64,000 nucleotides of DNA from Ancylobacter novellus DSM 506. GTDB lineage: Bacteria; Pseudomonadota; Alphaproteobacteria; Rhizobiales; Xanthobacteraceae. The stretch lies in NCBI RefSeq assembly GCF_000092925.1, contig NC_014217.1:1922001-1986000 (forward strand), in the 5' to 3' direction. The notes under the pieces were generated by a model. That model saw nothing but the letters and a program-made list of their open reading frames with translations, was not told the DNA's origin and did no database searches. The position numbers were made by a program, and so were the translations under genes. Positions 29,870 through 38,751 of this stretch are shown piece by piece; the stretch's first letter is position 1, and every line of letters begins with the position of its first letter.

Positions 29870-30742
29870 ATGCATCGAACTGCCTATGAGCATGGACGCC
29901 AGTTCTTCGAACTATATTGGCGGCCGGAGTTTTCGCAGATCATCGAGCTGGGCAGCCAGGATGTGAACGGCACGCTCCGCGACCATTGCCCGGCGGGAGC
30001 GACCTATGTCGGGATCGATATGGAGCCGGGAAAGGGCGTCGATCTCGTGGTCGGCGCCGGGGAGCCTTTGCCGATTGAGGCGGGCAGCGTCGACGTCGCG
30101 GTCACGAGCTCGGCCTTCGAGCACGACGTGTGCTTCTGGGAGACCTTCCTGGAGCTGGTCCGGGTGCTGAAGCCGGGCGGTCTGCTCTACGTCAACGCAC
30201 CCGGCAACCACGCATTCCACCGCTATCCGGTCGACTGCTGGCGCTTCTATCCCGACGCCGGCCACGCCCTGGCCCTGTGGGCCACGCGGCGCGGCATGGA
30301 GGTCGAGCTGGTGGAATCCTTCGTCGCCGCCCCCGCGGCCGAGGGATGGGCCGATTTCATCGCGGTGTTCCGCAAGGCCGGCGGCCCGCCGCTGCAGCGC
30401 AAGGGACGTATCGCCGACCAGACGATGGCGGCGAACATCCACGACATCGCGCTCGCCGATCCGATGGCCGTGGAGAAGGAGAGCGGAGCCACATGGGACA
30501 TGTTGGCAAACGCGGAGCTGGCTGAACGGCTGGAGCGAAGCAAGGCGGCTCTTGCATCTGCCGGCTCCGAGGTGGCAGAGATCAGAGCCGCTATCGACGC
30601 ACTCGATCAGCGGGTCATCGAGATGGATACCGCACGGGCTCGGGCGGAAGGCGAGTTGGCGCGAGCAAACGGCGAGCTTGCCCAAATCAAGGGGAGCACC
30701 GCCTGGCGGGTTCTCGCGCCGGTCCTGCGATGGTTCGGCTAG
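29870..30742 (+). CDS. SAM-dependent methyltransferase with C-terminal coiled coil
   Basis: A class I methyltransferase (type 11 fold), 290 residues from the ATG at 29870. GGAGG four bases upstream decides this start over the ATG just before it. Motif I is IIELGSQDVNGT (24-35), the acidic loop is GIDMEPGKGVDLV and post-motif LKPGGLLYVNAPGNH is near 100-113. Residues about 215-275 form a coiled coil (AELAERLERSKAAL, EGELARANGELAQIKG). It ends GSTAWRVLAPVLRWFG, a tail often seen on glycosyltransferases. A role in surface-glycan modification is plausible but unproven. Confidence 0.75.
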   Translation: MHRTAYEHGRQFFELYWRPEFSQIIELGSQDVNGTLRDHCPAGATYVGIDMEPGKGVDLVVGAGEPLPIEAGSVDVAVTSSAFEHDVCFWETFLELVRVLKPGGLLYVNAPGNHAFHRYPVDCWRFYPDAGHALALWATRRGMEVELVESFVAAPAAEGWADFIAVFRKAGGPPLQRKGRIADQTMAANIHDIALADPMAVEKESGATWDMLANAELAERLERSKAALASAGSEVAEIRAAIDALDQRVIEMDTARARAEGELARANGELAQIKGSTAWRVLAPVLRWFG

Positions 30743-30803
30743 CGGGGATCGCTGCAGGTTTTGTCCCGACCGTGCTCGGCACACGAGAGAACAAACGGCA
30801 GCC

Positions 30804-30839
30804 AAAAGTGTCACGGCGCCGGCCGGAAAAGTGTCGCGG
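30804..30839. repeat. Two 13-bp direct repeats, possible IS21-type end remnant
   Basis: AAAAGTGTCACGG (30804-30816) is repeated with one mismatch as AAAAGTGTCGCGG (30827-30839), 23 bp apart, next to the tRNA-Asp 3' end. Repeated AAGTGTC-type units near the ends are typical of IS21-family elements. No transposase remains here, so this is at most a relic, and the assignment is tentative. Confidence 0.35.
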
Positions 30840-30874
30840 ATTTTGTAGAAGTCGACGCAAGTCATTGCGATGAA

Positions 30875-30951
<77 letters not shown>

Positions 30952-30990
30952 AACGACGGGCCGCAGCGGGCCGCGCGTCGAGTGCGGCGG

Positions 30991-31019
30991 GTGTTAAGGC
31001 AGCCCCCGCCGGGTGTCAA
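30991..31019 (-). promoter_or_regulatory. Sigma70-type promoter for tRNA-Asp
   Basis: On the minus strand a perfect -35 TTGACA (31014-31019), a 17-bp spacer and a -10 TAACAC (30991-30996) lie upstream of the tRNA. Transcription would start near 30984, about 33 nt before the mature 5' end. The spacer is very GC-rich, consistent with a stable-RNA promoter. Confidence 0.7.
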
Positions 31020-31080
31020 GCATGTCCAGCCGGCTTTCCAAGGCTTAACTCGCCAAGGCATAACTCACCAGGGCCCGACC

Positions 31081-32211
31081 TCAGCCAGGGAGCTGTGGAC
31101 GCCGCTTGATGAGCAGCGCGTCGGCAAGCGCCATCGCCGCGATCAGCAGCGGCACGGAGAGGAAGGTGCCCGCCGGTCCCCACAGCCAGGTCCAGAACGC
31201 CATGGACAGGAAGACCGCGAAAGGATTGAGCGCCACCCGCCGGCCGATGATGAGCGGGGTGAGGAACTGGCCCTCTATGCTGGTGATCATCAGGAAGAAC
31301 GCCGCCGGCAGCATTGCCTCGAGGATTCCGGGAAAGGTGACGATGCCGGCGACCGCCAGGATCAGCGTCATCACCGCCGGCCCGACATAGGGAACATAGT
31401 TCAGCACGCCGGCCGCCGCGCCCCAGAGCGGCGGGTTGGGCAGGCCGAGAGCCCAGGTCATCAGCGCGGTGGCGAGGCCGAGGCCGATATTGATGAAGGT
31501 CGCGGTGACGAGATAGGCGCCGAGACGGTCCTCGATCTCGCGGAACACGCGCAGCGCCGTCAGCCGCGCCGAGCGCGGCCCCATCACCTGCACCACGCGC
31601 CGCTTGATCTGCACCCGCCCCGCCAGGAAGAACAGCAGCGAGCCGATGAACAGGATGAACTCGCCGATCACCGGGGTCACCAGCGTCACCATGCTCTCCA
31701 GCATGCGCGAATTGGCGATCTCCACCGCCATGGGCGGCTCGGCGACGCGGCCAATGGACTGGATCGATTCGATCAGCGAGATGACGGTCTGCAGGCTCGG
31801 CTTGAGGGCGGCGAAGCGCTCCTGCAGGATGGCGCCGACTTCCGGCGCCCGGCCCATCCAGTCGGCCACCGGCCCCGCCAGCGCCACGGCCGCGCCGTAG
31901 AGCCCGGCGATGAGGCCCGCCACGATCAATAGCGAGGCGAGCGCGGTAGGCACGCCGCGCTTCGCCAGCCCCTCGATGGCGGGGCCGATGACGCTGCCGA
32001 TGATGACCGCCGCGACGATCGGTATCAGCACCGCGCGAGCGACGAACATGGCGGCGGCGAGGGCGATGACGGCGGTGGCGATGATGGCGATCTGGGTGAC
32101 GCGCTGCCACTGCCGGTCGCTGCGGTGCTCGGCCGGATCGATGCGGGCCGACCTCGGCTCGTCCGCCACCCGCTCCACCGTCTGGCCCGCCGTGCCCCGC
32201 CACATGTCCAT
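31081..32211 (-). CDS. AI-2E family transporter (PerM/TqsA-like)
   Basis: A polytopic membrane protein of 376 residues with eight predicted helices. A hydrophilic N-tail is followed by VTQIAIIATAVIALAAAMFV, a periplasmic stretch, then LGLPNPPLWGAAAGVLNYVP, GQFLTPLIIGRRVALNP and FMAFWTWLWG-type segments (MAFWTWLWGPAGTFLSVPLL) that mark the family. Members export autoinducer-2 or other small molecules or act as Na+/H+ antiporters, so no substrate can be assigned. The start MDMWRG at 32211 has GAGG eight bases upstream. Confidence 0.88.
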   Translation of the reverse strand: MDMWRGTAGQTVERVADEPRSARIDPAEHRSDRQWQRVTQIAIIATAVIALAAAMFVARAVLIPIVAAVIIGSVIGPAIEGLAKRGVPTALASLLIVAGLIAGLYGAAVALAGPVADWMGRAPEVGAILQERFAALKPSLQTVISLIESIQSIGRVAEPPMAVEIANSRMLESMVTLVTPVIGEFILFIGSLLFFLAGRVQIKRRVVQVMGPRSARLTALRVFREIEDRLGAYLVTATFINIGLGLATALMTWALGLPNPPLWGAAAGVLNYVPYVGPAVMTLILAVAGIVTFPGILEAMLPAAFFLMITSIEGQFLTPLIIGRRVALNPFAVFLSMAFWTWLWGPAGTFLSVPLLIAAMALADALLIKRRPQLPG

Positions 32212-32400
32212 GTCTATTGCCTCGCCCCGCCGCCATATCGCGTGAGGTGAGAACGTGCGCCGTCCACCGCGGTTCCCGGGCGCGCGGGCGGCTTCCATTG
32301 CATCGCGGCCGATTGGCGCTTATTCACGCACGGGCGTGGCCCTGACCGGCGCGCCGGCACCTTCACGGGGCCGGGGCGCCGACGAACACGGAGTACGGCC

Positions 32401-33417
32401 TTGGGCATTGCCCAGTCCCAGAAATCCCCCGCCGCCGGCACCACCCGCCGGGACGATCCGCTGCGCGAAAGCGTGCGCCGCACGCTGTCCATCGAGGCCG
32501 AGGGCCTCGCCGCGCTGGGCGCGCTGATCGACGGCGACCTCGGCGACGCTATCGAGCGCGCCACCCTGCTGATCGAGGGCGCGCGCGGGCGCGTCATCGT
32601 CACCGGCATGGGCAAGAGCGGCCATATCGGCCGCAAGATCGCCGCCACCCTCGCCTCCACCGGCACACCTGCCCTGTTCCTGCATGCCGCCGAGGCGAGC
32701 CATGGCGACCTCGGCATGGTGACGCCGGACGACGTGCTGCTCGCCATCTCCTGGTCCGGCGAGACGGCCGAGCTTAGCGACGTCGTGCATTACGCCCGCC
32801 GCTTCGCCGTGCCGCTGCTGGCCATGACCTCGAACGCCGAGAGCACGCTCGGGCGCGCCGCCGACGTCGGCATGGTGTTGCCGCGCGCCGAGGAGGCCTG
32901 CCCGAACGGCCTCGCGCCGACCACCTCGACCCTGCTGCAGCTCGCGCTCGGCGATGCGCTGGCGGTGCTGCTGCTGGAGCGGCGCGGTTTCTCCGCCTCC
33001 GATTTTCGCGTTTTCCATCCCGGCGGCAAGCTCGGCGCGCGCCTCCTCAAGGTCGCCGACCTCATGCACCAGGGCACGGAGATGCCGCTGGTACGGTTCG
33101 GCACGCCGATGAGTGACGTGCTGATCGAGATCACCGGCAAGCGCTTCGGCTGCTGCGGCGTGCTCGACGATTCCGGCCGGCTGGCGGGCATCGTCACCGA
33201 TGGCGACCTGCGCCGGCACATGAGCGCCGACCTGCTGGCGCAGCCCGCCGAGGCGGTGATGACGCGCTCGCCGCTGGTGGTGCGGCCGGAGGATCTGGCG
33301 AGCGCCGCGCTCGGCCTGATGAACCGCCGCCCCGTCACCGTCGTCTTCGCGGTCGCCGAGGACGCGCCGGTCGGCATCCTGCACATCCACGACATATTGC
33401 GCGCCGGCGTGCTCTGA
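32401..33417 (+). CDS. kdsD: Arabinose-5-phosphate isomerase
   Basis: Converts ribulose-5-phosphate to arabinose-5-phosphate, the first step of Kdo synthesis for lipopolysaccharide. It has 338 residues: a SIS domain (VIVTGMGKSGHIGRKIAATL, HGDLGMVTPDDVLLAISWSG; FRVFHPGGKLGARLLKVADL at its end) and two CBS domains to the C-terminus. The start is TTG at 32401, preceded by GGAG at eight bases. It is 28 bp from kdsA, so the two Kdo steps form an operon. The AI-2E transporter is divergent. Confidence 0.93.
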   Translation: MGIAQSQKSPAAGTTRRDDPLRESVRRTLSIEAEGLAALGALIDGDLGDAIERATLLIEGARGRVIVTGMGKSGHIGRKIAATLASTGTPALFLHAAEASHGDLGMVTPDDVLLAISWSGETAELSDVVHYARRFAVPLLAMTSNAESTLGRAADVGMVLPRAEEACPNGLAPTTSTLLQLALGDALAVLLLERRGFSASDFRVFHPGGKLGARLLKVADLMHQGTEMPLVRFGTPMSDVLIEITGKRFGCCGVLDDSGRLAGIVTDGDLRRHMSADLLAQPAEAVMTRSPLVVRPEDLASAALGLMNRRPVTVVFAVAEDAPVGILHIHDILRAGVL

Positions 33418-33445
33418 CGCCGCGCATGCCACCTAAGGAATTTCC

Positions 33446-34306
33446 ATGAGCGTCAGCGCCAACCCGATCGTCACCATTGGCGAGGCAAACTCCGCGCAGG
33501 TCAGCTTCGGCAATCACCTGCCGCTGGCGCTGATCGCCGGCCCCTGCCAGATGGAGAGCCGCGAGCACGCGCTCGAATGCGCCGCCGCGATCAAGGAGAT
33601 CGCCCAGCGGCGCGGCGCCGGCGTGGTGTTCAAGACCTCCTTCGACAAGGCCAACCGCACCTCGATCAAGGGCCAGCGCGGCATGGGGCTGAAGGCGGCC
33701 CTGCCCGTCTTCGCCGAGATCCGCGAGAAGTACGGCATGCCGGTGCTGACCGACGTGCACGAGCACGAGCAGTGCGCGCCGGTCGCCGAGGTGGTGGACG
33801 TTCTCCAGATCCCCGCCTTCCTGTGCCGGCAGACCGACCTTCTCATCGCCGCCGCCGCGACGGGGCGCACGGTGAACGTGAAGAAGGGCCAGTTCCTCGC
33901 GCCGTGGGACATGAAGAACGTCGTCGCCAAGCTGACCGAGAGCGGCAATGCCAACGTGCTGGTGACCGAGCGCGGCGTCTCCTTCGGCTACAACACGCTG
34001 GTCACCGACATGCGCGCGCTGCCGATCATGGCGGAGACGACGGGCGCGCCGGTGATCTTCGACGCGACGCATTCGGTGCAGCAGCCGGGCGGCCAGGGCA
34101 CCTCCTCCGGCGGCCAGCGCGAATTCGTGCCGGTGCTGGCGCGGGCGGCGGTGGCGGTCGGCGTCGCCGGCGTGTTCATCGAGACCCATCCCGATCCCGA
34201 CAAGGCGCCCTCCGACGGCCCGAACATGGTGCCGCTCAATCAGTTCGAGGATCTGGTGGCCAAGCTCCAGGCTTTCGACCGTGTCGCCAAGGGCGGATCG
34301 AACTGA
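33446..34306 (+). CDS. kdsA: 3-deoxy-8-phosphooctulonate synthase
   Basis: Condenses arabinose-5-phosphate with phosphoenolpyruvate to Kdo-8-phosphate. It has 286 residues with [60 protein letters not shown] and [20 protein letters not shown], all active-site signatures. Both TIM-barrel ends are intact. The stop is one base from the stop of the convergent gene on the minus strand. Confidence 0.96.
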   Translation: MSVSANPIVTIGEANSAQVSFGNHLPLALIAGPCQMESREHALECAAAIKEIAQRRGAGVVFKTSFDKANRTSIKGQRGMGLKAALPVFAEIREKYGMPVLTDVHEHEQCAPVAEVVDVLQIPAFLCRQTDLLIAAAATGRTVNVKKGQFLAPWDMKNVVAKLTESGNANVLVTERGVSFGYNTLVTDMRALPIMAETTGAPVIFDATHSVQQPGGQGTSSGGQREFVPVLARAAVAVGVAGVFIETHPDPDKAPSDGPNMVPLNQFEDLVAKLQAFDRVAKGGSN

Positions 34307-34307
34307 A

Positions 34308-35168
34308 CTAGAGCGCCGCGACGGCCTTCCGCAGCACCGACGCGCCGCGCCAGAGCCGCCAGAGGCGAGCGAGCGGCGGCATCGCCGGTACGGCCTTGAA
34401 CGGGTCGTGCGGCCGCCCCATGCGCCTGAGATCGCCCGGCACCAGCATCAGCGGCAGGAAGGCGGGCAGCTCGGCCGGATCGACGCCGGCGAGCGCGGCA
34501 AGCGCCGCCTCGTAATGGCGCCGCGCCAGCGCCCGCATGTCGGCGAGCGCCGCCTTCAGCGCCGGGCTGGCACGCCCCGACACCGCGTTGTCGCGGGTGA
34601 GCCCGTGCTTCTTCAACAGGTCGAGCGGCACGTAGCATTGCCCGCGCCGGGCGTGGATCGGGAAGGCGCGCAATAGGCCGGTGACCGCATAGGCGACGCC
34701 GGCATGGCCCGCCGCCTCGGCCGAATCGACGCCCTCGCCGTTCGACAGCACCAGCGTCGCCAGCCTTATCAGCGCCGAGGAGGTCTCGCCGGCATAGCCT
34801 TCGAGGTCGTTCACCGTCGGCATCGGGTCGTCATAAAGGTCGAAGATGCGTGCATCGAGCAACGCGAAGAAGGTCTCGCGCGGCAGGCGATGGGCGTGAA
34901 TGGTGTCGAGCAGCGCCGCCGCCACGGGGTTTGCCCGCACGTCGCCGCGCGCGCCGCCGATCAGCGCCTCGCTCCACCATTGCAGCCGCACCTCGCCCGC
35001 CATGGGATTGGTGATCGCCTCGCGCACCCGCGCGATCTCGACATTGAAGGCGTGCAGCGCGAACAGCGCGCCCCGCTCGTCGGCCGGCGCGAACAGGTCG
35101 GCGATGTAGCGGTCGCGGTCGAGCTCGCGCACCAGCTCGGTGCAATGGGCGATGTCGGCGTAGTCCAT
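34308..35168 (-). CDS. Squalene/phytoene synthase-fold protein, NDUFAF6-like
   Basis: A 286-residue protein with the trans-isoprenyl synthase fold: ALFALHAFNVEIARVREAIT near residue 34, LEGYAGETSSALIRLATLVL, and GVAYAVTGLLRAFPIHARRG followed by QCYVPLDLLKKHG. The two aspartate-rich motifs of real phytoene or squalene synthases are missing. The first is NVEIARVREA and the second is LLRAFPIHAR, so catalysis is unlikely. This matches the mitochondrial complex I assembly factor NDUFAF6 and its alphaproteobacterial homologues. It is adjacent to an NDUFAF3-like gene and secF. Confidence 0.85.
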   Translation of the reverse strand: MDYADIAHCTELVRELDRDRYIADLFAPADERGALFALHAFNVEIARVREAITNPMAGEVRLQWWSEALIGGARGDVRANPVAAALLDTIHAHRLPRETFFALLDARIFDLYDDPMPTVNDLEGYAGETSSALIRLATLVLSNGEGVDSAEAAGHAGVAYAVTGLLRAFPIHARRGQCYVPLDLLKKHGLTRDNAVSGRASPALKAALADMRALARRHYEAALAALAGVDPAELPAFLPLMLVPGDLRRMGRPHDPFKAVPAMPPLARLWRLWRGASVLRKAVAAL

Positions 35169-35192
35169 GGCCAGAGTGTCCGTAGCGCCGGC

Positions 35193-35570
35193 TCAAGGCA
35201 CCGCCAGCAGGGCGGCGGCGACGGCGCGGCCTTCCGCCAGCAGCACATTATAGGTCGAGGCCGCCGCCCTGGTGGGCATGGCGTCAGTAGCGATGCCGGC
35301 ATCGTGCAGCCGCCAGCGCAGCGCGTCCGGGATCGGCCAGGGGTCCGCGCCGGTGCCGATCAGCAATAGCTCGATGGCCGCCGCTTCAGCAAAGACGGGC
35401 GCCAGCGCCTGTGCGTCGATCTCCGCCGGCACGCGCGGCGCCCAGGCATGAATGCCGGAGGGCAGCGCGAGGATTGACCCATCCGAGGCCATGCCGGCGA
35501 AGTGGAACGACCAGCGCCCATAGCCGTCTATGGGCACCTGGCGCGGCAGATGGGCGTCCTGTGTCGCCAT
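35193..35570 (-). CDS. Mth938-like (DUF498) protein, NDUFAF3-like
   Basis: A 125-residue protein with the Mth938 fold: VPIDGYGRWSFHFAGMASDG, SILALPSGIHAWAPR, IELLLIGTGADPWPIPDALR and ATDAMPTRAAASTYNVLLAE with a C-terminal GRAVAAALL. This is the family of mitochondrial NDUFAF3, a complex I assembly factor. It lies 24 bp before the NDUFAF6-like gene and 10 bp after secF, so all appear cotranscribed. That context supports a role in membrane-complex assembly. Confidence 0.88.
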   Translation of the reverse strand: MATQDAHLPRQVPIDGYGRWSFHFAGMASDGSILALPSGIHAWAPRVPAEIDAQALAPVFAEAAAIELLLIGTGADPWPIPDALRWRLHDAGIATDAMPTRAAASTYNVLLAEGRAVAAALLAVP

Positions 35571-35580
35571 TCGCTCGCCC

Positions 35581-36540
35581 TCAGGGCGTGATGCGCTCGG
35601 CCTTGGCGTTCGGTCCCGCCGCCTCGGCCTTCTCCGCCATGGTGCGGGTGGTGACGCCGAGATAGATCAGCAGCGGCGAGGCGATGAAGATCGAGGTGTA
35701 GGTGCCGACCAGCACCACGCCGAACATCATCGTCACCGAGAAGGAGTGGATCGCCCGCCCGCCGAACAGCACCAGCGCCAGCAACGCCAGGGTGACGGTC
35801 ACATGGGTGATGACCGAGCGCGACAGCGTCGAGTTGATCGAGTGGTTGAGCAGCTCGTCCGTCGGCATCTTCTTGTAGCGCCGCAGCATCTCGCGGATGC
35901 GGTCATAGATGACGATGGTATCGTTCAGCGAATAGCCGAGGATGGTCAGAAGCGCGGCGACGCTCGTGAGGTCGAAGTCGATCTGGAAGATCGACATGAA
36001 GCCGATGGTCAGCACGATGTCGTGGAAGTTGGCGATCGAGGCGCCGAGCGCGAACTGCCATTCGAAGCGGAACCACAGGTAGATCAGGATGCAGAACACC
36101 GCCAGCATCAGGCCGACGATGCCGTAGCTGAGCAGCTCCTGCGACACGCGCGGGCCGACCACCTCGACGCGGCGGTACTCGACCCCTTCGCCGAGCGCGG
36201 TGCGTACCTTGCCGACCACCGCCTGCTGGGCCTGCTCGCCGCCCGGCTGCTGGGCGACGCGGATCAGCACCTCGCCGTCGCCGCCGATCTCCTGGATCTG
36301 TACCTCGCCGAGCTCGAGCGCCTCGAGCTTCGAGCGCACGTCGCCGATGTTCAGCGTGTTGTTGGGGTAGCGCACCTCGAGCAGCGTGCCGCCCTTGAAG
36401 TCGATGCCGAAATTCAGGCCGAGCGTGAGGAACGCCACCAGCGCCACGATCGACAGCACGGCCGAGATCGGGAAGCTGATGCGCCGGAAGCGCATGAAGT
36501 CGAAATTGGTGTCGTCCGGGACGATGCGGAGCAGACGCAT
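35581..36540 (-). CDS. secF: Protein translocase subunit SecF
   Basis: Inner-membrane partner of SecD that uses proton motive force to finish Sec export, 319 residues with six helices. It begins MRLLRIVPDDTNFDFMRFRR and has FGIDFKGGTLLEVRYPN, then GYSLNDTIVIYDRIREMLRR with the conserved loop, and FGGRAIHSFSVTMMFGVVLV. It follows secD by 13 bp. Confidence 0.96.
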   Translation of the reverse strand: MRLLRIVPDDTNFDFMRFRRISFPISAVLSIVALVAFLTLGLNFGIDFKGGTLLEVRYPNNTLNIGDVRSKLEALELGEVQIQEIGGDGEVLIRVAQQPGGEQAQQAVVGKVRTALGEGVEYRRVEVVGPRVSQELLSYGIVGLMLAVFCILIYLWFRFEWQFALGASIANFHDIVLTIGFMSIFQIDFDLTSVAALLTILGYSLNDTIVIYDRIREMLRRYKKMPTDELLNHSINSTLSRSVITHVTVTLALLALVLFGGRAIHSFSVTMMFGVVLVGTYTSIFIASPLLIYLGVTTRTMAEKAEAAGPNAKAERITP

Positions 36541-36553
36541 GGCGCTCGCTTTC

Positions 36554-38152
36554 TCAGATCGGCACGCGCTGGGGGCGGCGCCAGCGTACCCACACCGCAG
36601 CCATCAGGCGGGTCAGCGTGAAGGCGGTGAAGACGGTGGTGATGATGCCGATGCCGAAGGTGATGGCGAAGCCGCGCACCGGGCCCGAGCCGATATAGAA
36701 CAGCACCGCCGCCGCGATGAAGGTGGTGATGTTCGAATCGAGGATGGTCGCCAGCGCGCGGGTGAAGCCGGCGTCGATGGCCGAGATGGCCGACCGACCC
36801 GCCCTCGCCTCCTCGCGGATGCGCTCATAGATCAGCACGTTGGAATCCACCGCGATGCCGACGGTGAGCACCACGCCGGCGATGCCGGGCAACGTCAGCG
36901 TCGCGCCCAGCATGGCAAGCACGCCGAAGATCATGCCGACGTTGATGGCCACGGCGACCACCGCGATGACGCCGAACAGCCCGTAGGTGGCGATCATGAA
37001 CAGCGCCACCGCGCTCGCACCGACGATCGAGGCGATGAGGCCGGCGCGGATCGAATCGGCTCCGAGGCCCGGACCGACGGTACGCTCCTCCACCACCTGC
37101 AGCGGCACGGGCAGCGCGCCGGCGCGCAGCAGGATGGCGAGATCGTTCGCCTGCTGGACCGTGAAATTGCCGCTGATCTGGCCGGAGCCGCCGAGGATCG
37201 GCTCGCGGATCACCGGCGCCGAGATGACGTGGTTGTCGAGGATGATGGCGAAGGGCCGGCCGACATTGGCCTGCGTCGCCTCGGCGAAGCGGCGCGCGCC
37301 GTTGGTGTTGAAGCGGAAGGTGACGATCGGCTCGCGGGTCTGCGGGTCGAAGCCCGGCTGGGCGTCCGTCAGGTCCTCGCCGGCGACCAGCACGCGCTGC
37401 TCGATCAGGTAGGGGACCGGCGGGTTGTCCTGGGAATAGAGCACCTCGGTGCCCGCAGGCGGACGGCCTTGCAGCGCCTGCTGCGCGGTCATCGAATTGT
37501 CGACGAGGCGGAAGGTCAGCTTGGCGGTCTGGCCGAGCAGCGCCTTCAGGCGGGAGGGATCCTGCAGGCCCGGCACCTGCACCTGGATGCGGTCGGCGCC
37601 CTGGCGCTGGATCGACGGCTCGGTGGTGCCGAGCTGGTCGATGCGCTTGCGGATGATCTCGATGGACTGCGACACCGCCTGGATGGTGCGCGACTGCACC
37701 CCCGCCGTGGACGGGGTGAGCGTGATCACGTTGCCGTCGCGCGCGACGTCGGTGTCGAGCTGCCCGGACGTGGAGAGCGCGCCGCCGATCGGCTGCGCCA
37801 GCGTGCGCAGCTGGGTGAAGGCCGCGTCGGCGTCCTGGCCGTCGCGGATGCGCACCTGCACCGAATTGCCCTGGATGTTCAGGCCGGTATAGCCGACCTT
37901 GGCGTCCCGCAGCACGCGCCGCGCATCGTCGCGCAGCTGTTCGAGGCGCGCCGTGCGCACCTCGTTCGAGTCGACCTGAAGGACGATGTAGGAGCCGCCC
38001 TGAAGATCGAGGCCGAGCACGATCTTGCGCTGGAGGAAGCCCGGCAGGCTGTCATAGACCTTTGGCGGGAGCAGGCTCGGCACCACCATCAGGCAGATGA
38101 TGGCCGAGACCGCCAGGATCGCGAAGGCCTTCCATTTCGAGAAGTAAAGCAT
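36554..38152 (-). CDS. secD: Protein translocase subunit SecD
   Basis: RND-like subunit of the Sec translocon accessory complex, 532 residues. LPGFLQRKIVLGLDLQGGSY marks the N-terminus, followed by the large periplasmic P1 domain and FAIILDNHVISAPVIREPIL. Six helices follow, with AVDSNVLIYERIREEARAGR (about 435-455) carrying the conserved aspartate for proton coupling. It is 60 bp from yajC. Confidence 0.96.
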   Translation of the reverse strand: MLYFSKWKAFAILAVSAIICLMVVPSLLPPKVYDSLPGFLQRKIVLGLDLQGGSYIVLQVDSNEVRTARLEQLRDDARRVLRDAKVGYTGLNIQGNSVQVRIRDGQDADAAFTQLRTLAQPIGGALSTSGQLDTDVARDGNVITLTPSTAGVQSRTIQAVSQSIEIIRKRIDQLGTTEPSIQRQGADRIQVQVPGLQDPSRLKALLGQTAKLTFRLVDNSMTAQQALQGRPPAGTEVLYSQDNPPVPYLIEQRVLVAGEDLTDAQPGFDPQTREPIVTFRFNTNGARRFAEATQANVGRPFAIILDNHVISAPVIREPILGGSGQISGNFTVQQANDLAILLRAGALPVPLQVVEERTVGPGLGADSIRAGLIASIVGASAVALFMIATYGLFGVIAVVAVAINVGMIFGVLAMLGATLTLPGIAGVVLTVGIAVDSNVLIYERIREEARAGRSAISAIDAGFTRALATILDSNITTFIAAAVLFYIGSGPVRGFAITFGIGIITTVFTAFTLTRLMAAVWVRWRRPQRVPI

Positions 38153-38212
38153 GTGGTTCCTTCCGGCCGCCGGCCACGGAGTTCTCCATTCGGCGGCCGC
38201 AAGAGGTCAGCG

Positions 38213-38554
38213 TCAGGACTCGCTCTCTTCCTTGGCCGGCTCGCCCTTGGCGCGAACCTCCGAGATCATGCCGCGCAGCTGGCGGATCTTCACGCCTTCG
38301 GCGAGCTGCAGCTCGATCTCGTTGTCGTCGACCACGCGCGCGACCTTGCCGATCAGCCCACCCGAAGTGACGACCGTGTCGCCGCGCCGGACGCTCTTCA
38401 CCATCTCCTGGTGCGCCTTCACCTTCTTCTGCTGGGGACGCAGGATCAGGAAGTACATGATGACGAAGATCAGCACGAAGGGCAGCAGCGACATCAGCAT
38501 GTCGGTACCGCCCGCGGTGGGGGCACCCTGCGCAAAGGCGGGCGTGATGAACAT
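38213..38554 (-). CDS. yajC: Preprotein translocase subunit YajC
   Basis: A small Sec-associated membrane protein, 113 residues. A single helix (LMSLLPFVLIFVIMYFLILR, about 24-43) is followed by QQKKVKAHQEMVKSVRRGDT and the beta-rich DTVVTSGGLIGKVARVVDDN. The gene heads the yajC-secD-secF-NDUFAF3-like-NDUFAF6-like run. A 197-bp divergent gap separates it from the DUF815 ATPase. Confidence 0.95.
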   Translation of the reverse strand: MFITPAFAQGAPTAGGTDMLMSLLPFVLIFVIMYFLILRPQQKKVKAHQEMVKSVRRGDTVVTSGGLIGKVARVVDDNEIELQLAEGVKIRQLRGMISEVRAKGEPAKEESES

Positions 38555-38751
38555 GTCGGTTCCTTGTCCGTCGATCGAAGGCGGGCGAAAGGCCCGGCGA
38601 AGCGGCGCGGACTATACTGAGGCGCCCGCCGAATGCAAACGCGGACAGCACGACGCTGCGTCACGTCTGCGAAAGGGAGTAACCGGCGTTACGGTTGTGC
38701 TTGTGTCGGCGCCCGCGGATGGCTATTCCGGCTCCGCCAAGGAGCCTCATC

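Noticed and set aside
31081..32211. Calling the AI-2E family permease a quorum-sensing exporter
   Set aside because: Family members have several different substrates and no luxS or other AI-2 gene is nearby.
34308..35168. Carotenoid or hopanoid synthesis gene (phytoene/squalene synthase)
   Set aside because: Both aspartate-rich catalytic motifs are missing and the neighbours are secDF-yajC and an NDUFAF3-like gene, not isoprenoid genes.
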